A stretch of DNA of 64,000 nucleotides from Nonomuraea jabiensis (GTDB lineage: Bacteria > Actinomycetota > Actinomycetes > Streptosporangiales > Streptosporangiaceae): assembly GCF_014204795.1 (NCBI RefSeq), contig NZ_JACHMB010000001.1, forward strand, positions 10,676,501 to 10,740,500, written 5' to 3'. The notes below the pieces were generated by a model. The model was not told the DNA's origin. It did no database searches and saw nothing but the letters and a program-made list of their open reading frames with translations. The translations under genes and the position numbers were made by a program. Shown here one piece after another: positions 26,104 through 35,112 of this stretch. How positions within the stretch are numbered: position 1 is the first letter of the stretch; each line of letters begins with the position of its first letter.

Positions 26104-27021
26104 TCAGGCGTGGCAGGTCAGCGGTCCGCCGTGGAAGGCGACCATCTCCTGGAAGATGTCCAGCACGTCCAGCGGGACGCCAGGGGCACCGCCGAGCTGT
26201 TCGGCATAGGCGCGGTGCAGGTTGGCCGTCAGCCGCTCCGAGTCGCGCAGCGCGCCGAAGCCGCCGAGGTCGGCCTCCTTGGCGGCCAGCAGCGGCGGCA
26301 GGCCCGCACGCACGCCCTCCGCCGCCACCTTCCGCACCCACCTCAGGTACGCCTCGGCCTCGTCCAGCACCTCGGGTCCGGCCACCCGCCCGTGCCCGGC
26401 CACCACGACAGTGGCTCCGAGCGTGCGCAGCCACTCCAGCGCGCGCAGCGACCCGTCGATCGAGCCCATCAGGCAGAACGGCGTCACCCCCGACATCACC
26501 ACGTCCCCGGTGAACAGCACGCCACGCTCCGGCACCCACACCACGGTGTCGTTGGTGGTGTGCGCGGGCACCGGCGGATGGATGAGCTCCACCCGCAGCT
26601 CTCCCAGGTGCACGGTCAGCCGGTCCTGGTAAGTGGCCTCGGGCAGGGCCAGCGCGAGGTCGCCCCACTCGACGCCGGGGAACAACCCGCACAGCCCGAA
26701 ACCGGAGGCGGACATCTCCTCCCGGCACCGTTCCTGGGCCAGGATGAGGGAGTCCGGCGCGAAGACGAAGTTGCCGAAGGTGTGGTCGCTGTGGTGGTGG
26801 GTGTTGACCACCAGGCGGGGCGGGCCGCCGCCGATGCGGCTCACCGTGTCCTTCAGCCGGCGGGCACGTGCCTCGGTCGCCGCCGTGTCGACCAGTAACG
26901 CACCGGACTCGCTCACCACCAGCCCGGCGTTGTTCAGGCACCAGCCGCCGTCGGGCTGGACATAGGCGAAGACGCCGTCGGCGACCTCGTGCACCTCGGG
27001 CTCGGCGACCGTCTGTCGCAT
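26104..27021 (-). CDS. MBL-fold metallo-hydrolase
   Basis: This 305-residue protein has metallo-beta-lactamase-fold metal ligands: NTHHHSDHTFGNF (HxHxDH-type), HTTNDTVVW, LFTGDVVMSG (bridging Asp) and VVAGHGRVAG. It starts 52 bases after the rmlD stop on the same strand, so it is probably the last gene of the polyketide operon. MBL-fold enzymes act as thioesterases, lactonases or cyclase partners in some polyketide pathways. Here release or hydrolysis of a polyketide intermediate is a reasonable guess, but a resistance or housekeeping role cannot be excluded. Confidence 0.8.
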   Translation of the reverse strand: MRQTVAEPEVHEVADGVFAYVQPDGGWCLNNAGLVVSESGALLVDTAATEARARRLKDTVSRIGGGPPRLVVNTHHHSDHTFGNFVFAPDSLILAQERCREEMSASGFGLCGLFPGVEWGDLALALPEATYQDRLTVHLGELRVELIHPPVPAHTTNDTVVWVPERGVLFTGDVVMSGVTPFCLMGSIDGSLRALEWLRTLGATVVVAGHGRVAGPEVLDEAEAYLRWVRKVAAEGVRAGLPPLLAAKEADLGGFGALRDSERLTANLHRAYAEQLGGAPGVPLDVLDIFQEMVAFHGGPLTCHA

Positions 27022-27072
27022 GGCCGTACCTCCTCAGGGTGTGAACGACAACGGTCCCGGTCCGCCAGGCGT

Positions 27073-27933
27073 TCATCGCCGCCACGCGTGACGAAGTGCG
27101 GCGCGGGCGAGGGCGGGCCAGGCGGCTCGCAGGGCCGTGTGCCAGTGGCGGATCGGATCCCAGCGCGTGTGGGCCAGCACGCTGTTGGCGGGGCGCATCG
27201 CCGGGCGGGGGTGGGCGGAGGTCGGCACGGGGCGTACCCGGGCGGGGTCCTCGCCCAGCAGAGTGAAGATCTCTCTGGCGAATCCGTGCCAGGTCGTCTC
27301 GCCCGCGCTGGTGCCGTGGTAGACGCCCGGCGGCAGGCCGGACTGCACCAACCGGACCAGGTAGTCGGCCAGGTCGGCGGTCCAGGTGGGCTGGCCGCGC
27401 TGGTCGTCCACGACGTCGAGGTACGGCCGTTCACCCGCCATGCGGATGATCGTGCGCACGAAGTTGTCGGCGCCATGTGTCCCGTACAGCCAGGCGGAGC
27501 GCACCACATAGTGGCCGTGCTCAAGTGCGGCCCGTTCTCCGGCCAGTTTGGTGCGGCCGTAGGCGTTCAGCGGTGCGGTCGGCGCGTCCTCCGGATAGGG
27601 CTCGGCGCTGGTCCCGTCGAAGACGTAGTCGGTGGACACGTGCACGAGCCGGGCTCCGGCCACGTCGCACGCCTCGGCGAGCCAGCGCACCGCGGTGCCG
27701 TTGACCGCCAGCGCTTGGTCCTCCTTCGCCTCCGCGTCGTCCACCGCGGTCCATCCGGCACAGTTGACCACCACCTTGGGCCGGTGGGCGGCCATGTGGT
27801 CGCGCACCGCGCGCCGGTCGCGCACGTCCAGCTCGGCGCGGCCCAGCGCGAGCACCGGCTCGCCGGTCAGCGCCGTGCGATCGAGCACGTCGGCGGCCAG
27901 CATCCCGCCCGCTCCCGTGATCAGCCAGCTCAT
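27073..27933 (-). CDS. rmlD: dTDP-4-dehydrorhamnose reductase
   Basis: This 286-residue NAD(P)-dependent SDR-type reductase has ITGAGGMLAADV (nucleotide loop), NCAGWTAVDDAE, HVSTDYVFDG and the catalytic YGRTKLAGE. RmlD reduces the 4-keto group of dTDP-4-dehydro-6-deoxyhexose as the last step to dTDP-rhamnose or a related sugar. Its ATG overlaps the rmlB stop. Its presence with rmlA and rmlB in the polyketide operon shows a dedicated dTDP-deoxysugar supply. No rmlC epimerase is in the window. Confidence 0.88.
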   Translation of the reverse strand: MSWLITGAGGMLAADVLDRTALTGEPVLALGRAELDVRDRRAVRDHMAAHRPKVVVNCAGWTAVDDAEAKEDQALAVNGTAVRWLAEACDVAGARLVHVSTDYVFDGTSAEPYPEDAPTAPLNAYGRTKLAGERAALEHGHYVVRSAWLYGTHGADNFVRTIIRMAGERPYLDVVDDQRGQPTWTADLADYLVRLVQSGLPPGVYHGTSAGETTWHGFAREIFTLLGEDPARVRPVPTSAHPRPAMRPANSVLAHTRWDPIRHWHTALRAAWPALARAALRHAWRR

Positions 27934-28856
27934 GTCCTCCACCAGTCCCGGTGCTCGGCGTACCAGCGGACCGTGTCCTTCAGCCCCCACTCGAACGGCA
28001 CCCGGGGGCGGTAGCCCAGTGCCCGCAGCTTCGAGTCGTCCAGGGAATACCTGCGGTCGTGGCCCTTGCGATCGGCCACGTGCTCGACCAGTTCCCAATC
28101 CCGGCCGCAGGCTTCGAGCAGGTGCGCCGTCAACTCCTTGTTCGTCAGCTCCGCCGTGCCCGCGATGTGATAGACCTCGCCCGGCTCGCCCTTCTCCGCG
28201 ACCAGGCGAATGCCCGCACAGTGGTCCTCGACGTGGATCCAGTCCCGTACGTTGCCACCATCGCCATAGAGCGGTACCTTCCTGCCCCGCAGAAGGTTCG
28301 TGACGAACAGCGGGATCAGCTTCTCCGGATACTGCCGCGGCCCGTAGTTGTTGCCACAACGCGTGATCGACACGTCCAGCCCGTACGTGATCGCGTACGC
28401 GCGGGCGATCAGGTCAGCGCCCGCCTTGGACGCCGCGTACGGTGAGCGGGGCCGCAGCGGGGCCGTCTCGTCCCACGAGCCCACGTCGATCGACCCGTAC
28501 ACCTCGTCGGTCGACACCTGCACCACCTTCGGCACCCCCGCCTCCAGGCACGCCTGCAGCAGCGTCTGCGTCCCGAGAGTGTTGGTGCGCACGAACTCCC
28601 CCGCACCGGCGATCGACCGGTCCACGTGCGACTCGGCCGCGAAGTTCACCACGAGGTCATGACCCGGTACGACCTTTGCCAGCAGACCGGCATCACACAT
28701 GTCTCCATGCACGAACTCGTGCCGCACCCCATCCAGATTGGCCCGATTCCCGGCATAGGTCAGCTTGTCGAGAACCGTGACCAACCCTTCGTGAAGGCTC
28801 CGGACGAAATGCGAGCCGATGAACCCGGCTCCCCCGGTTACCAGAATGCGGCTCAT
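27930..28856 (-). CDS. rmlB: dTDP-glucose 4,6-dehydratase
   Basis: This 308-residue SDR-fold enzyme has VTGGAGFIGSHFVRSL at the N-terminus, the active-site region STDEVYGSID and the catalytic YAASKAGAD. SITRCGNNYGPRQYPEKLIP, split SITRCGNNYG and PRQYPEKLIP, matches RmlB. It converts dTDP-glucose to the 4-keto-6-deoxy sugar, the common precursor of antibiotic deoxysugars. Both ends overlap neighbouring genes by four bases, between rmlA and rmlD. Confidence 0.92.
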   Translation of the reverse strand: MSRILVTGGAGFIGSHFVRSLHEGLVTVLDKLTYAGNRANLDGVRHEFVHGDMCDAGLLAKVVPGHDLVVNFAAESHVDRSIAGAGEFVRTNTLGTQTLLQACLEAGVPKVVQVSTDEVYGSIDVGSWDETAPLRPRSPYAASKAGADLIARAYAITYGLDVSITRCGNNYGPRQYPEKLIPLFVTNLLRGRKVPLYGDGGNVRDWIHVEDHCAGIRLVAEKGEPGEVYHIAGTAELTNKELTAHLLEACGRDWELVEHVADRKGHDRRYSLDDSKLRALGYRPRVPFEWGLKDTVRWYAEHRDWWRT

Positions 28857-29920
28857 GACCCGATCTGCACCTTGCTGTGATCGCCCAGCAGCAGGCGATG
28901 CGCCTTGGGCGTCTGCGGCGCAGGGGTGACCTCCACGTCCCGGCCGATGAGCGACGACTCGATGCGCCCGACACCGGCGATGGAAGCCCTCGGCAGCACG
29001 ATCGAATACTCGATCTCACTGCCCGTGATGACACACGAAGCCCCGATGGAGGTGTACGGACCGACATAACTGTCGCGCACCCTCGCCCCCGCGCCCACGA
29101 TCGCCGGGCCCACCACGCGAGACCGCTCGACCACCGCCCCCGCCTCCACCGCCACCCGCCCGATCAGCTCACTGGCCCCGTCCACCCGCCCCAGCACACG
29201 AGGCTCCACCGACTCCAGAACCAGCCGGTTCACCTCCAGCATGTCCGTCACGTTCCCGGTGTCCTTCCAATAACCGGAGATCACCGACGACTCCACCCGC
29301 AACCCCGCGTCGATCAACCCCTGAATCGCATCCGTGATCTCCAGCTCACCCCGCCACGACGGCTTCAACTCCCCCACCACCGCATGCACCGCCGCGCTGA
29401 ACAGATACACCCCGACCAGCGCCAGATCACTCTTCGGCCGCGCCGGCTTCTCCTCCAGCCCCACCACCCGGCCGCCCGCGTCCAACTCCGCCACCCCGAA
29501 CGCCTGCGGCTCCGCGACCTTCGTCAGCATGATCTGCGCGGCCGGCCGCTCCCTCACGAACCGCTCGACCACCTCGTTGATCCCACCCACGATGAAGTTG
29601 TCACCCAGATACATCACGAAGTCCTCGTCACCCAGGAACTCCCGGGCGATCAGCACCGCGTGCGCCAACCCCAGCGGCGCCTCCTGCCGCAGATACGTCA
29701 CCCGCAGCCCGAACGCCGACCCGTCGCCCACCGCCGCCTCGATCTCCGCATGCGTGTCCCCCACCACCAGGCCCAGCTCCCGGATCCCCGCCGCCGCGAT
29801 GGCCTCCAGGCCATAGAAGAGAACCGGCTTGTTCGCCACCGGCACCAGCTGCTTGGCCGAGGTGTGCGTGATGGGCCGCAACCTGGTGCCCGACCCCCCG
29901 GCGAGCAAGAGAGCCTTCAC
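28853..29920 (-). CDS. rmlA: Glucose-1-phosphate thymidylyltransferase (long StrD-type)
   Basis: This 355-residue protein has LLAGGSGTRLRPITHT (nucleotide site), YLGDNFIVGG and EEKPARPKSDLALVGVYLF, split EEKPARPKSD and LALVGVYLF. The C-terminal 100 residues form a left-handed-helix domain, the long form typical of StrD-like enzymes in antibiotic clusters. It makes dTDP-glucose from glucose-1-phosphate. The GTG start overlaps the accC stop, linking sugar supply to the carboxylase genes in one transcript. Confidence 0.92.
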   Translation of the reverse strand: MKALLLAGGSGTRLRPITHTSAKQLVPVANKPVLFYGLEAIAAAGIRELGLVVGDTHAEIEAAVGDGSAFGLRVTYLRQEAPLGLAHAVLIAREFLGDEDFVMYLGDNFIVGGINEVVERFVRERPAAQIMLTKVAEPQAFGVAELDAGGRVVGLEEKPARPKSDLALVGVYLFSAAVHAVVGELKPSWRGELEITDAIQGLIDAGLRVESSVISGYWKDTGNVTDMLEVNRLVLESVEPRVLGRVDGASELIGRVAVEAGAVVERSRVVGPAIVGAGARVRDSYVGPYTSIGASCVITGSEIEYSIVLPRASIAGVGRIESSLIGRDVEVTPAPQTPKAHRLLLGDHSKVQIGS

Positions 29921-31284
29921 CGCGGGTCCTCCTGCCGCAGGCGTTCGACCAGGCCGGTGTCATAGCGTCCGGCGCGGAAGTCCGGGCTGGCGAGGACCGA
30001 TTCCAGGAAGGCGGTCGTGGTGCGCACGCCGGGGCCCGCGATCCGGACCTCGCCCAGCGCCCGCCGCATCCTGGCCAGCGCCCCGTCACGGTCGGGCGCC
30101 CACACCGACACCTTCGCAAGCAGGGAGTCGTAGAAGGCCGACACCGTACCGCCCGCGCCCGCGTGCGTGTCCACCCTGACGAAGGGGCCCGCGGGCACGG
30201 CGAACTGTTCGAGGCGGCCCGGCGTGGGCGCGAAGTCACGCACGGCGTCCTCGGCGTTGACCCGGCACTCGATGGCCACCCCACGCGGCACGACGTCCTC
30301 CTGACGCAACCGCAGGGGATGACCCGCCGCGATCCGGATCTGCTCCTGCACCAGGTCGATGCCCGTGACGAGTTCGGTGACCGGATGTTCGACCTGGATC
30401 CTGCAGTTGACCTCCATGAACGAGAAGCGGCCCGCGGCGTCCACGAGGAACTCGAAGGTGCCGGCACCGACGTAACCCGCGGCCCTGGCGCCTCGCACGG
30501 CGTGCGCGGCCATCTCGTCGAGCAGGTCGCGGCCGAGCGCGGGCGCCGGCGTCTCCTCCACGAGCTTCTGGTGGCGGCGCTGCACCGAGCAGTCGCGCTC
30601 GCCGAGGTGCAGGACGTTGCCGTGCCGGTCGGCCAGCACCTGGATCTCGACATGCCTGGCGGGGCTGAGGTAGCGCTCCAGATAGACGCGTCCGTCGCCG
30701 AACAGGGCGCTCGCGTGCCGCCTGGTCTCGCGGTAGACGGACGACAGGTCCTCGGGCGTCCGGCTCACCCCGATGCCGCGCCCGCCGCCGCCCGCGACGG
30801 CCTTGACCACCAGGGGCCAGCCGATGGCCGCGGCAGCCTCCTGCGCCTCGGCCAGGGTCTCGACGGGTTCCAGCGTGCCGGGCAGCATCGGCAGGCCCGC
30901 CCGCGCCATGAGGGAGCGGCAGGACGACTTGTCGCCCAGCGCCTCGATGACGTGGGGCGGCGGACCGATGAACGTCAGCCCTTCGGCGGCGCAGAGCTCG
31001 GCGAAGTCGGCGTTCTCCGACAGGAAGCCGTAGCCGGGATGCACGGCGTCCGCGCCGACCATGCGGGCGGCCTCCAGTACCGCCGGGATGTTGAGGTAGC
31101 TGTGCTTGGCCGCTCCGGGGCCGACGCACACCGCCCGGTCGGCGTAGCGGACCACCTCGCCGCCGGCGTCCTCGGTCGAGTACACGACGGCCACCTTGAC
31201 GCCCAGTTCCCGGCAGGCCCGCGCGACGCGCAGCGCGATCTCGCCGCGGTTGGCGATGAGGACGGTGTCGAACATGCCGCTCAC
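29917..31284 (-). CDS. accC: Acetyl-CoA carboxylase, biotin carboxylase subunit
   Basis: The protein has 455 residues, the standard AccC length. The N-terminal VLIANRGEIALRVARACREL, the ATP-grasp loop KAVAGGGGRGIGV and FMEVNCRIQVEHPVTE are all clear. It carboxylates biotin on the AccB protein encoded just upstream. I chose the GTG at 31284, which overlaps the accB stop; an ATG three codons later is possible. In this cluster the full carboxylase set should raise malonyl-CoA for polyketide chain extension. Confidence 0.9.
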   Translation of the reverse strand: MSGMFDTVLIANRGEIALRVARACRELGVKVAVVYSTEDAGGEVVRYADRAVCVGPGAAKHSYLNIPAVLEAARMVGADAVHPGYGFLSENADFAELCAAEGLTFIGPPPHVIEALGDKSSCRSLMARAGLPMLPGTLEPVETLAEAQEAAAAIGWPLVVKAVAGGGGRGIGVSRTPEDLSSVYRETRRHASALFGDGRVYLERYLSPARHVEIQVLADRHGNVLHLGERDCSVQRRHQKLVEETPAPALGRDLLDEMAAHAVRGARAAGYVGAGTFEFLVDAAGRFSFMEVNCRIQVEHPVTELVTGIDLVQEQIRIAAGHPLRLRQEDVVPRGVAIECRVNAEDAVRDFAPTPGRLEQFAVPAGPFVRVDTHAGAGGTVSAFYDSLLAKVSVWAPDRDGALARMRRALGEVRIAGPGVRTTTAFLESVLASPDFRAGRYDTGLVERLRQEDPR

Positions 31285-31859
31285 CCGCCCTGTGCCGGTG
31301 CGACGGCGAACAGCGGATGTCCGTACTCGACCGCGGTCCCGTCCGGCTGGAGGCAGGCGACGATGCGGCCGTGCCGGTCGGCCTCGACGGGGATCATGAG
31401 CTTCATGGCCTCGATCAGCCCCACCTTCTGGCCGGGTACGACGGTGTCGCCCTCGGCCACGAACGGTGGGGCGCCCGGCTCTGGGGCGCGGTAGAAGACG
31501 CCCACGGACGGCGCGACGAGGGGGACGGTCCCCTCGTCCCGCGGTGCGCCGGCCGGGGCGGGCGTGGGCGCGGGGGCCGGCGACGGCGAGGGTGATGCCG
31601 GTTCCTCGGGCCAGTCGAGCTCGATGGTCACCGGTCCCACGGCCAGCCGCAGCGTACGCGGCTGCCGGGGCAGGCCGGCCAGGAGGTCGAGTACGCCGGC
31701 CCGCGCCGCGGCCAGCAGATCAGGCAGCCCCTCCGGCGGCACGTCCTCCGGCAGACCGTTGCGCCGCCCGTCCAGGAGGGCATCTCGCCGCTCGTCCGAC
31801 GGCCCGTCCCGGCGCCCGGTGACCAGCACGCCGTCGAACGTGTCTCCTTCCCGTCTCAC
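31281..31859 (-). CDS. accB: Acetyl-CoA carboxylase biotin carrier protein
   Basis: The protein has 192 residues. The C-terminal 80 form a biotinyl domain with IEAMKLM, biotin on Lys153; before it is a Pro/Ala/Ser linker (about 88-106) as in E. coli-type BCCP. The N-terminal 85 residues contain a dimerisation-like helix ([19 protein letters not shown]). The GTG start overlaps the AccDA stop. Actinomycetes usually use fused BC-BCCP alpha subunits, so a separate BCCP is characteristic of this cluster-borne enzyme. Confidence 0.9.
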   Translation of the reverse strand: MRREGDTFDGVLVTGRRDGPSDERRDALLDGRRNGLPEDVPPEGLPDLLAAARAGVLDLLAGLPRQPRTLRLAVGPVTIELDWPEEPASPSPSPAPAPTPAPAGAPRDEGTVPLVAPSVGVFYRAPEPGAPPFVAEGDTVVPGQKVGLIEAMKLMIPVEADRHGRIVACLQPDGTAVEYGHPLFAVAPAQGG

Positions 31860-33556
31860 CCCACCACCGCCCGGGACCCGAGCCGCCGGAACCGGGCTCT
31901 CCTGCGGGCCGTCAGCTCCGCGGCGGGCAGCGCCCGCAGCTCGGCCAGGGTCGCGGCGACGGCCTCGCCCAGCAGGTACGCCGTACCCGCCGGGTCGGCC
32001 TGGGCGCCGCCGTCGGGCTCGGGCAGCACCGCGTCCACCACGCCCCGGGCCAGGAGGTCGCGCGCGTCCAGACCCAGCGCGCGGGCCGCGCTCGGCGCCG
32101 CCGTTCCGTCGCGCCACAGGATCGCGGCGCAACCCTCGGGGCTGATCACCGAGTAGACGGCGTTGCTCAGCATCAGGACGCGATCCGCGACGGCCAGTCC
32201 CAGCGCCCCGCCGCTGCCGCCCTCGGAGATCACCACGGACACGATCGGCACCGGCAGGCCGGCCATGAGGCGCAGGTTCTCGGCGATCGCGACGGCCTGT
32301 CCTTCGCGTTCCGCCGACACTCCCGGGTACGCCCCTCCCGTGTCCACCAGCGTGAGAACGGGGATGCCGACCTTGGCGGCCAGCCGCATGAGCCGGCCGG
32401 CCTTGCGGTACCCGGCGGGGGCGGGCATGCCGAAGTTGCGCTCCCTGAGCTCGGCGGCGTCGTGTCCCTTCTGCTGGCCGATCACGACGATGGGCTGCCC
32501 GTCGAGGGTGCCGACGCCGCCGATCGTGGCGGGGCAGTCGCCACCCAGGCGGTCGCCGCGTAGCTCCTCGAAGTCGTCCACGAGCCAGTGCACGTAGTCG
32601 AGGGCGGTGGGCCTGTCGAGGCTCCTGGCCAGGCGTACGACCTGGTAGGGGTCGGTGGTGGGCAGCCGGTCCGGGTCGGTCAGGAGGATGGAGGGCCCGG
32701 CGGAGGACGACCGGGCGGTCGCCTTCGCGAGGGACGGCCGGCTCTCCGCGGGGGCGAGGGTGCGCAGCAGGCGTCGTAGCGTGGGGCGCAGCTCGTCGCG
32801 GGACCTGATGGCGTCGATCTGTCCGTGCCGCAGCAGGAACTCCGCCGTCTGGAAACCGGACGGCAGCCGCTCGCCGATCGTGCGCTCGATCACCCGCGGC
32901 CCGGCGAACCCCATCCGCGCCCCCGGCTCGGCCACGATGACGTCGCACAACGTGGCGAAGGAGGCCGCCACGCCGCCGTAGGTCGGATCGGTGATCACCG
33001 ATACGGTCGGCAGGCCCGCCTGGTCCAGCGCCAGCAGCGCCTGGCTGGTCTTGGCCATCTGCATGAGCGCGAGCGCGCCCTCCTGCATGCGGGCGCCGCC
33101 GGACGCGGCCACGATGACGAGCGGCCGGCGTTCTGCCAGGGCGGTCTCGGCGGCGACCGTGATCAGCTCGCCCACCGCGCCGCCCAGGCTGCCGCCCAGG
33201 AAGTCGAACTCCATGACCACGAGCACCGCGGGCACGCCGCCGATCCGGCCGCGCGCCGCGATCGCCGCCTCGGCCAGCCCGGTACGGGCCCGCGCCTCGG
33301 CCAGCCGCTCCCGGTACGGCCGCGTGTCGGCGAAGCCCAGCGGGTCGTCGGGCGGGTACGGCACGTCCATCGGCTCGGCCGTGCCCGGATCCAGCAGCAG
33401 CTCGACCCGCTCCCCGGCGGGGATGCGCCGGTGGTGCCCGCACTCGGGGCACACACCGTGCGAGCGGGCCAGTCGCTTGGCGTAGACGAGGTAACCGCAG
33501 CCGTCGCAACGCCACCAGGGGGCGGTCGCGGCGGGGCGGAGCGTGGTCGCGGTCAC
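31856..33556 (-). CDS. accDA: Acetyl-CoA carboxyltransferase, AccD-AccA fusion
   Basis: This 566-residue protein joins both carboxyltransferase halves. The front (about 1-270) is AccD-like with a zinc ribbon (CDGC ... CPECG) and [13 protein letters not shown]. The back (about 290-550) is AccA-like with [34 protein letters not shown] and [12 protein letters not shown]. It moves the carboxyl group from biotin to acetyl-CoA. Fusions of this kind occur in several actinobacterial type II polyketide clusters. It overlaps the ACP gene at its start and accB at its end. Confidence 0.9.
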   Translation of the reverse strand: MTATTLRPAATAPWWRCDGCGYLVYAKRLARSHGVCPECGHHRRIPAGERVELLLDPGTAEPMDVPYPPDDPLGFADTRPYRERLAEARARTGLAEAAIAARGRIGGVPAVLVVMEFDFLGGSLGGAVGELITVAAETALAERRPLVIVAASGGARMQEGALALMQMAKTSQALLALDQAGLPTVSVITDPTYGGVAASFATLCDVIVAEPGARMGFAGPRVIERTIGERLPSGFQTAEFLLRHGQIDAIRSRDELRPTLRRLLRTLAPAESRPSLAKATARSSSAGPSILLTDPDRLPTTDPYQVVRLARSLDRPTALDYVHWLVDDFEELRGDRLGGDCPATIGGVGTLDGQPIVVIGQQKGHDAAELRERNFGMPAPAGYRKAGRLMRLAAKVGIPVLTLVDTGGAYPGVSAEREGQAVAIAENLRLMAGLPVPIVSVVISEGGSGGALGLAVADRVLMLSNAVYSVISPEGCAAILWRDGTAAPSAARALGLDARDLLARGVVDAVLPEPDGGAQADPAGTAYLLGEAVAATLAELRALPAAELTARRRARFRRLGSRAVVG

Positions 33557-33810
33557 GGCGCCGGCGCGATCTCGGTGCCCGCCAGCTCCAGCACCTTCCT
33601 TGGCGTGGCGTCACCGAGAACGTCCTCGTCGGACAGATTCACGCCGTAGTCCCTGCTCAGACACGCGGCCATCTCCAGGACGGCGATGGAGTCGTAGCCG
33701 AGTTCGGCGAACGGGACGTCGGCGATGTCGCCTTCTAGGGTCGCGGCGTCGTCCTCGCCCGCGACCTCACGCAGGATCGTGGCCAGGCCGGCCAGCGTGA
33801 GCGGTTTCAT
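33553..33810 (-). CDS. Type II PKS acyl carrier protein
   Basis: The protein has 85 residues, the normal ACP length. The phosphopantetheine attachment motif is [10 protein letters not shown] with Ser41; helix 2 and the C-terminal [15 protein letters not shown] fit type II PKS ACPs. It follows the KS-alpha and KS-beta genes with 33 bases between, completing the minimal polyketide synthase. It carries the growing poly-beta-ketone chain. Confidence 0.93.
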   Translation of the reverse strand: MKPLTLAGLATILREVAGEDDAATLEGDIADVPFAELGYDSIAVLEMAACLSRDYGVNLSDEDVLGDATPRKVLELAGTEIAPAP

Positions 33811-33843
33811 GAAGATCCCTCCTGGAATGTTGTCGGGCGCGGC

Positions 33844-35112
33844 TCAGACCGGCCCGCCCACCACCATCGCGGTGTTGAAGCCGCGCAGGCCCCTGGCCAC
33901 GACCAGGGCGGTGCGGACGCGCCGCGGACGCGGCTCGCCCACGACGAGGTCGAGCCCGTAGTCCGGATGCGGCCGGACGTGCACCGCGGGCGGGACGAGG
34001 CCGTCCCTGATCGACAGCAGCGCGGCCGCCACGTCGAGCGGTCCCGCGCCGGCGCACAACCGGCCGGTCATGGTCTTGGGGATGGAGACGGGCACCGAGC
34101 GGGGCCCGAAGACGGCCACGAGCGCCTCCGCCTCGGCGCGGTCGAGGTCCGGGACGCCGGCCCCGTCCGCGAAGATCACGTCGATGTCGCCGGGGGCGCG
34201 GCCGGCTTCGGCCAGGGCCGATTCGATCGCCCGGCGCAGGCCGAGCGGGTCGGCGGGCGCGCCGGGGCGGGGCCGCCTGTCGAAGGTGGCCGCGTGGCCG
34301 AGGACGCGCCCGTAGACGCGGGCGCCGCGGGCCGCGGCCGCGGCGTCGTCCTCGGCGATCAGGATGGCTCCGCCTTCGCCGGGCACGAACCCCGAGGCGG
34401 CGGCGTCGAAGGGGCGGTAGGCGCCGGCCGGGTCGTCGGCCCGGCTGAGCTGCCCGGTGCTCACCTGGGCGACCCAGCCCCATGGGCACAGGGAGCCGTC
34501 CACGGCACCCGTCACGACCGCGGGCACGCCGGCGCGCACGTGCCTGCGGGCCTGGGCGATGGCGTCCAGGCCGCCCGCCTGGTCCGAGACGAGCACGCCG
34601 CTCGGACCGCGGAAGCCGTGCCTGATCGAGATCTGGCCGGTGTTGACGGCGTAGAACCAGGCGAACGACTGGTACGCGCTGACGTGCCCGGGGCCGTCGC
34701 GCCACAGCTTCTCCAGCTCTCGGTGGCCGAATTCGAAGCCGCCCGCTCCGGCCGCGGTCACCACACCGACGCCGTACTCAGGCTGGGTCTCCTGGGTGAG
34801 GCCGGCGTCGGCCAGCGCCTCCTCGGCCGCCACGAGCGAGAGCCTGGTCATGTGGTCGGTCTGCGGGATGAGCCGGCCGGGCAGGTGGTCGGCGGGGACG
34901 AAGCCGGAGACCTCGCCTGCCAGCACCACGGGGTATCTGGCGGGGTCGAACCGGGTGATGCGCCCGATGCCGGACCGGCCGGCCAGGGTCGCGGCCCAGT
35001 AGTCGGCGACGCCGAGGCCGATCGGCGCGACGACGCCGATGCCGGTGATCACCGTCCCCGCCACCGTCCTCTCCGTCGTGCCGGTCGCCGGTGCGGCCGT
35101 CGTCCCCCTCAT
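33844..35112 (-). CDS. Ketosynthase beta / chain length factor
   Basis: This 422-residue ketosynthase fold lacks the active-site cysteine, replaced by glutamine in VSDQAGGLDA (Gln178). This Cys-to-Gln change is the hallmark of KS-beta (CLF), which pairs with KS-alpha and sets chain length. I chose the ATG at 35112, overlapping the KS-alpha stop by four bases. Chain length cannot be judged reliably by eye. The gene order KS-alpha, KS-beta, ACP is the usual one. Confidence 0.93.
   Translation of the reverse strand: MRGTTAAPATGTTERTVAGTVITGIGVVAPIGLGVADYWAATLAGRSGIGRITRFDPARYPVVLAGEVSGFVPADHLPGRLIPQTDHMTRLSLVAAEEALADAGLTQETQPEYGVGVVTAAGAGGFEFGHRELEKLWRDGPGHVSAYQSFAWFYAVNTGQISIRHGFRGPSGVLVSDQAGGLDAIAQARRHVRAGVPAVVTGAVDGSLCPWGWVAQVSTGQLSRADDPAGAYRPFDAAASGFVPGEGGAILIAEDDAAAAARGARVYGRVLGHAATFDRRPRPGAPADPLGLRRAIESALAEAGRAPGDIDVIFADGAGVPDLDRAEAEALVAVFGPRSVPVSIPKTMTGRLCAGAGPLDVAAALLSIRDGLVPPAVHVRPHPDYGLDLVVGEPRPRRVRTALVVARGLRGFNTAMVVGGPV

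Noticed and set aside
31860-33614. Upstream extension of the accB frame
   Set aside because: It is arginine-rich antiparallel-frame noise over the AccDA gene; the real BCCP starts at 31859.
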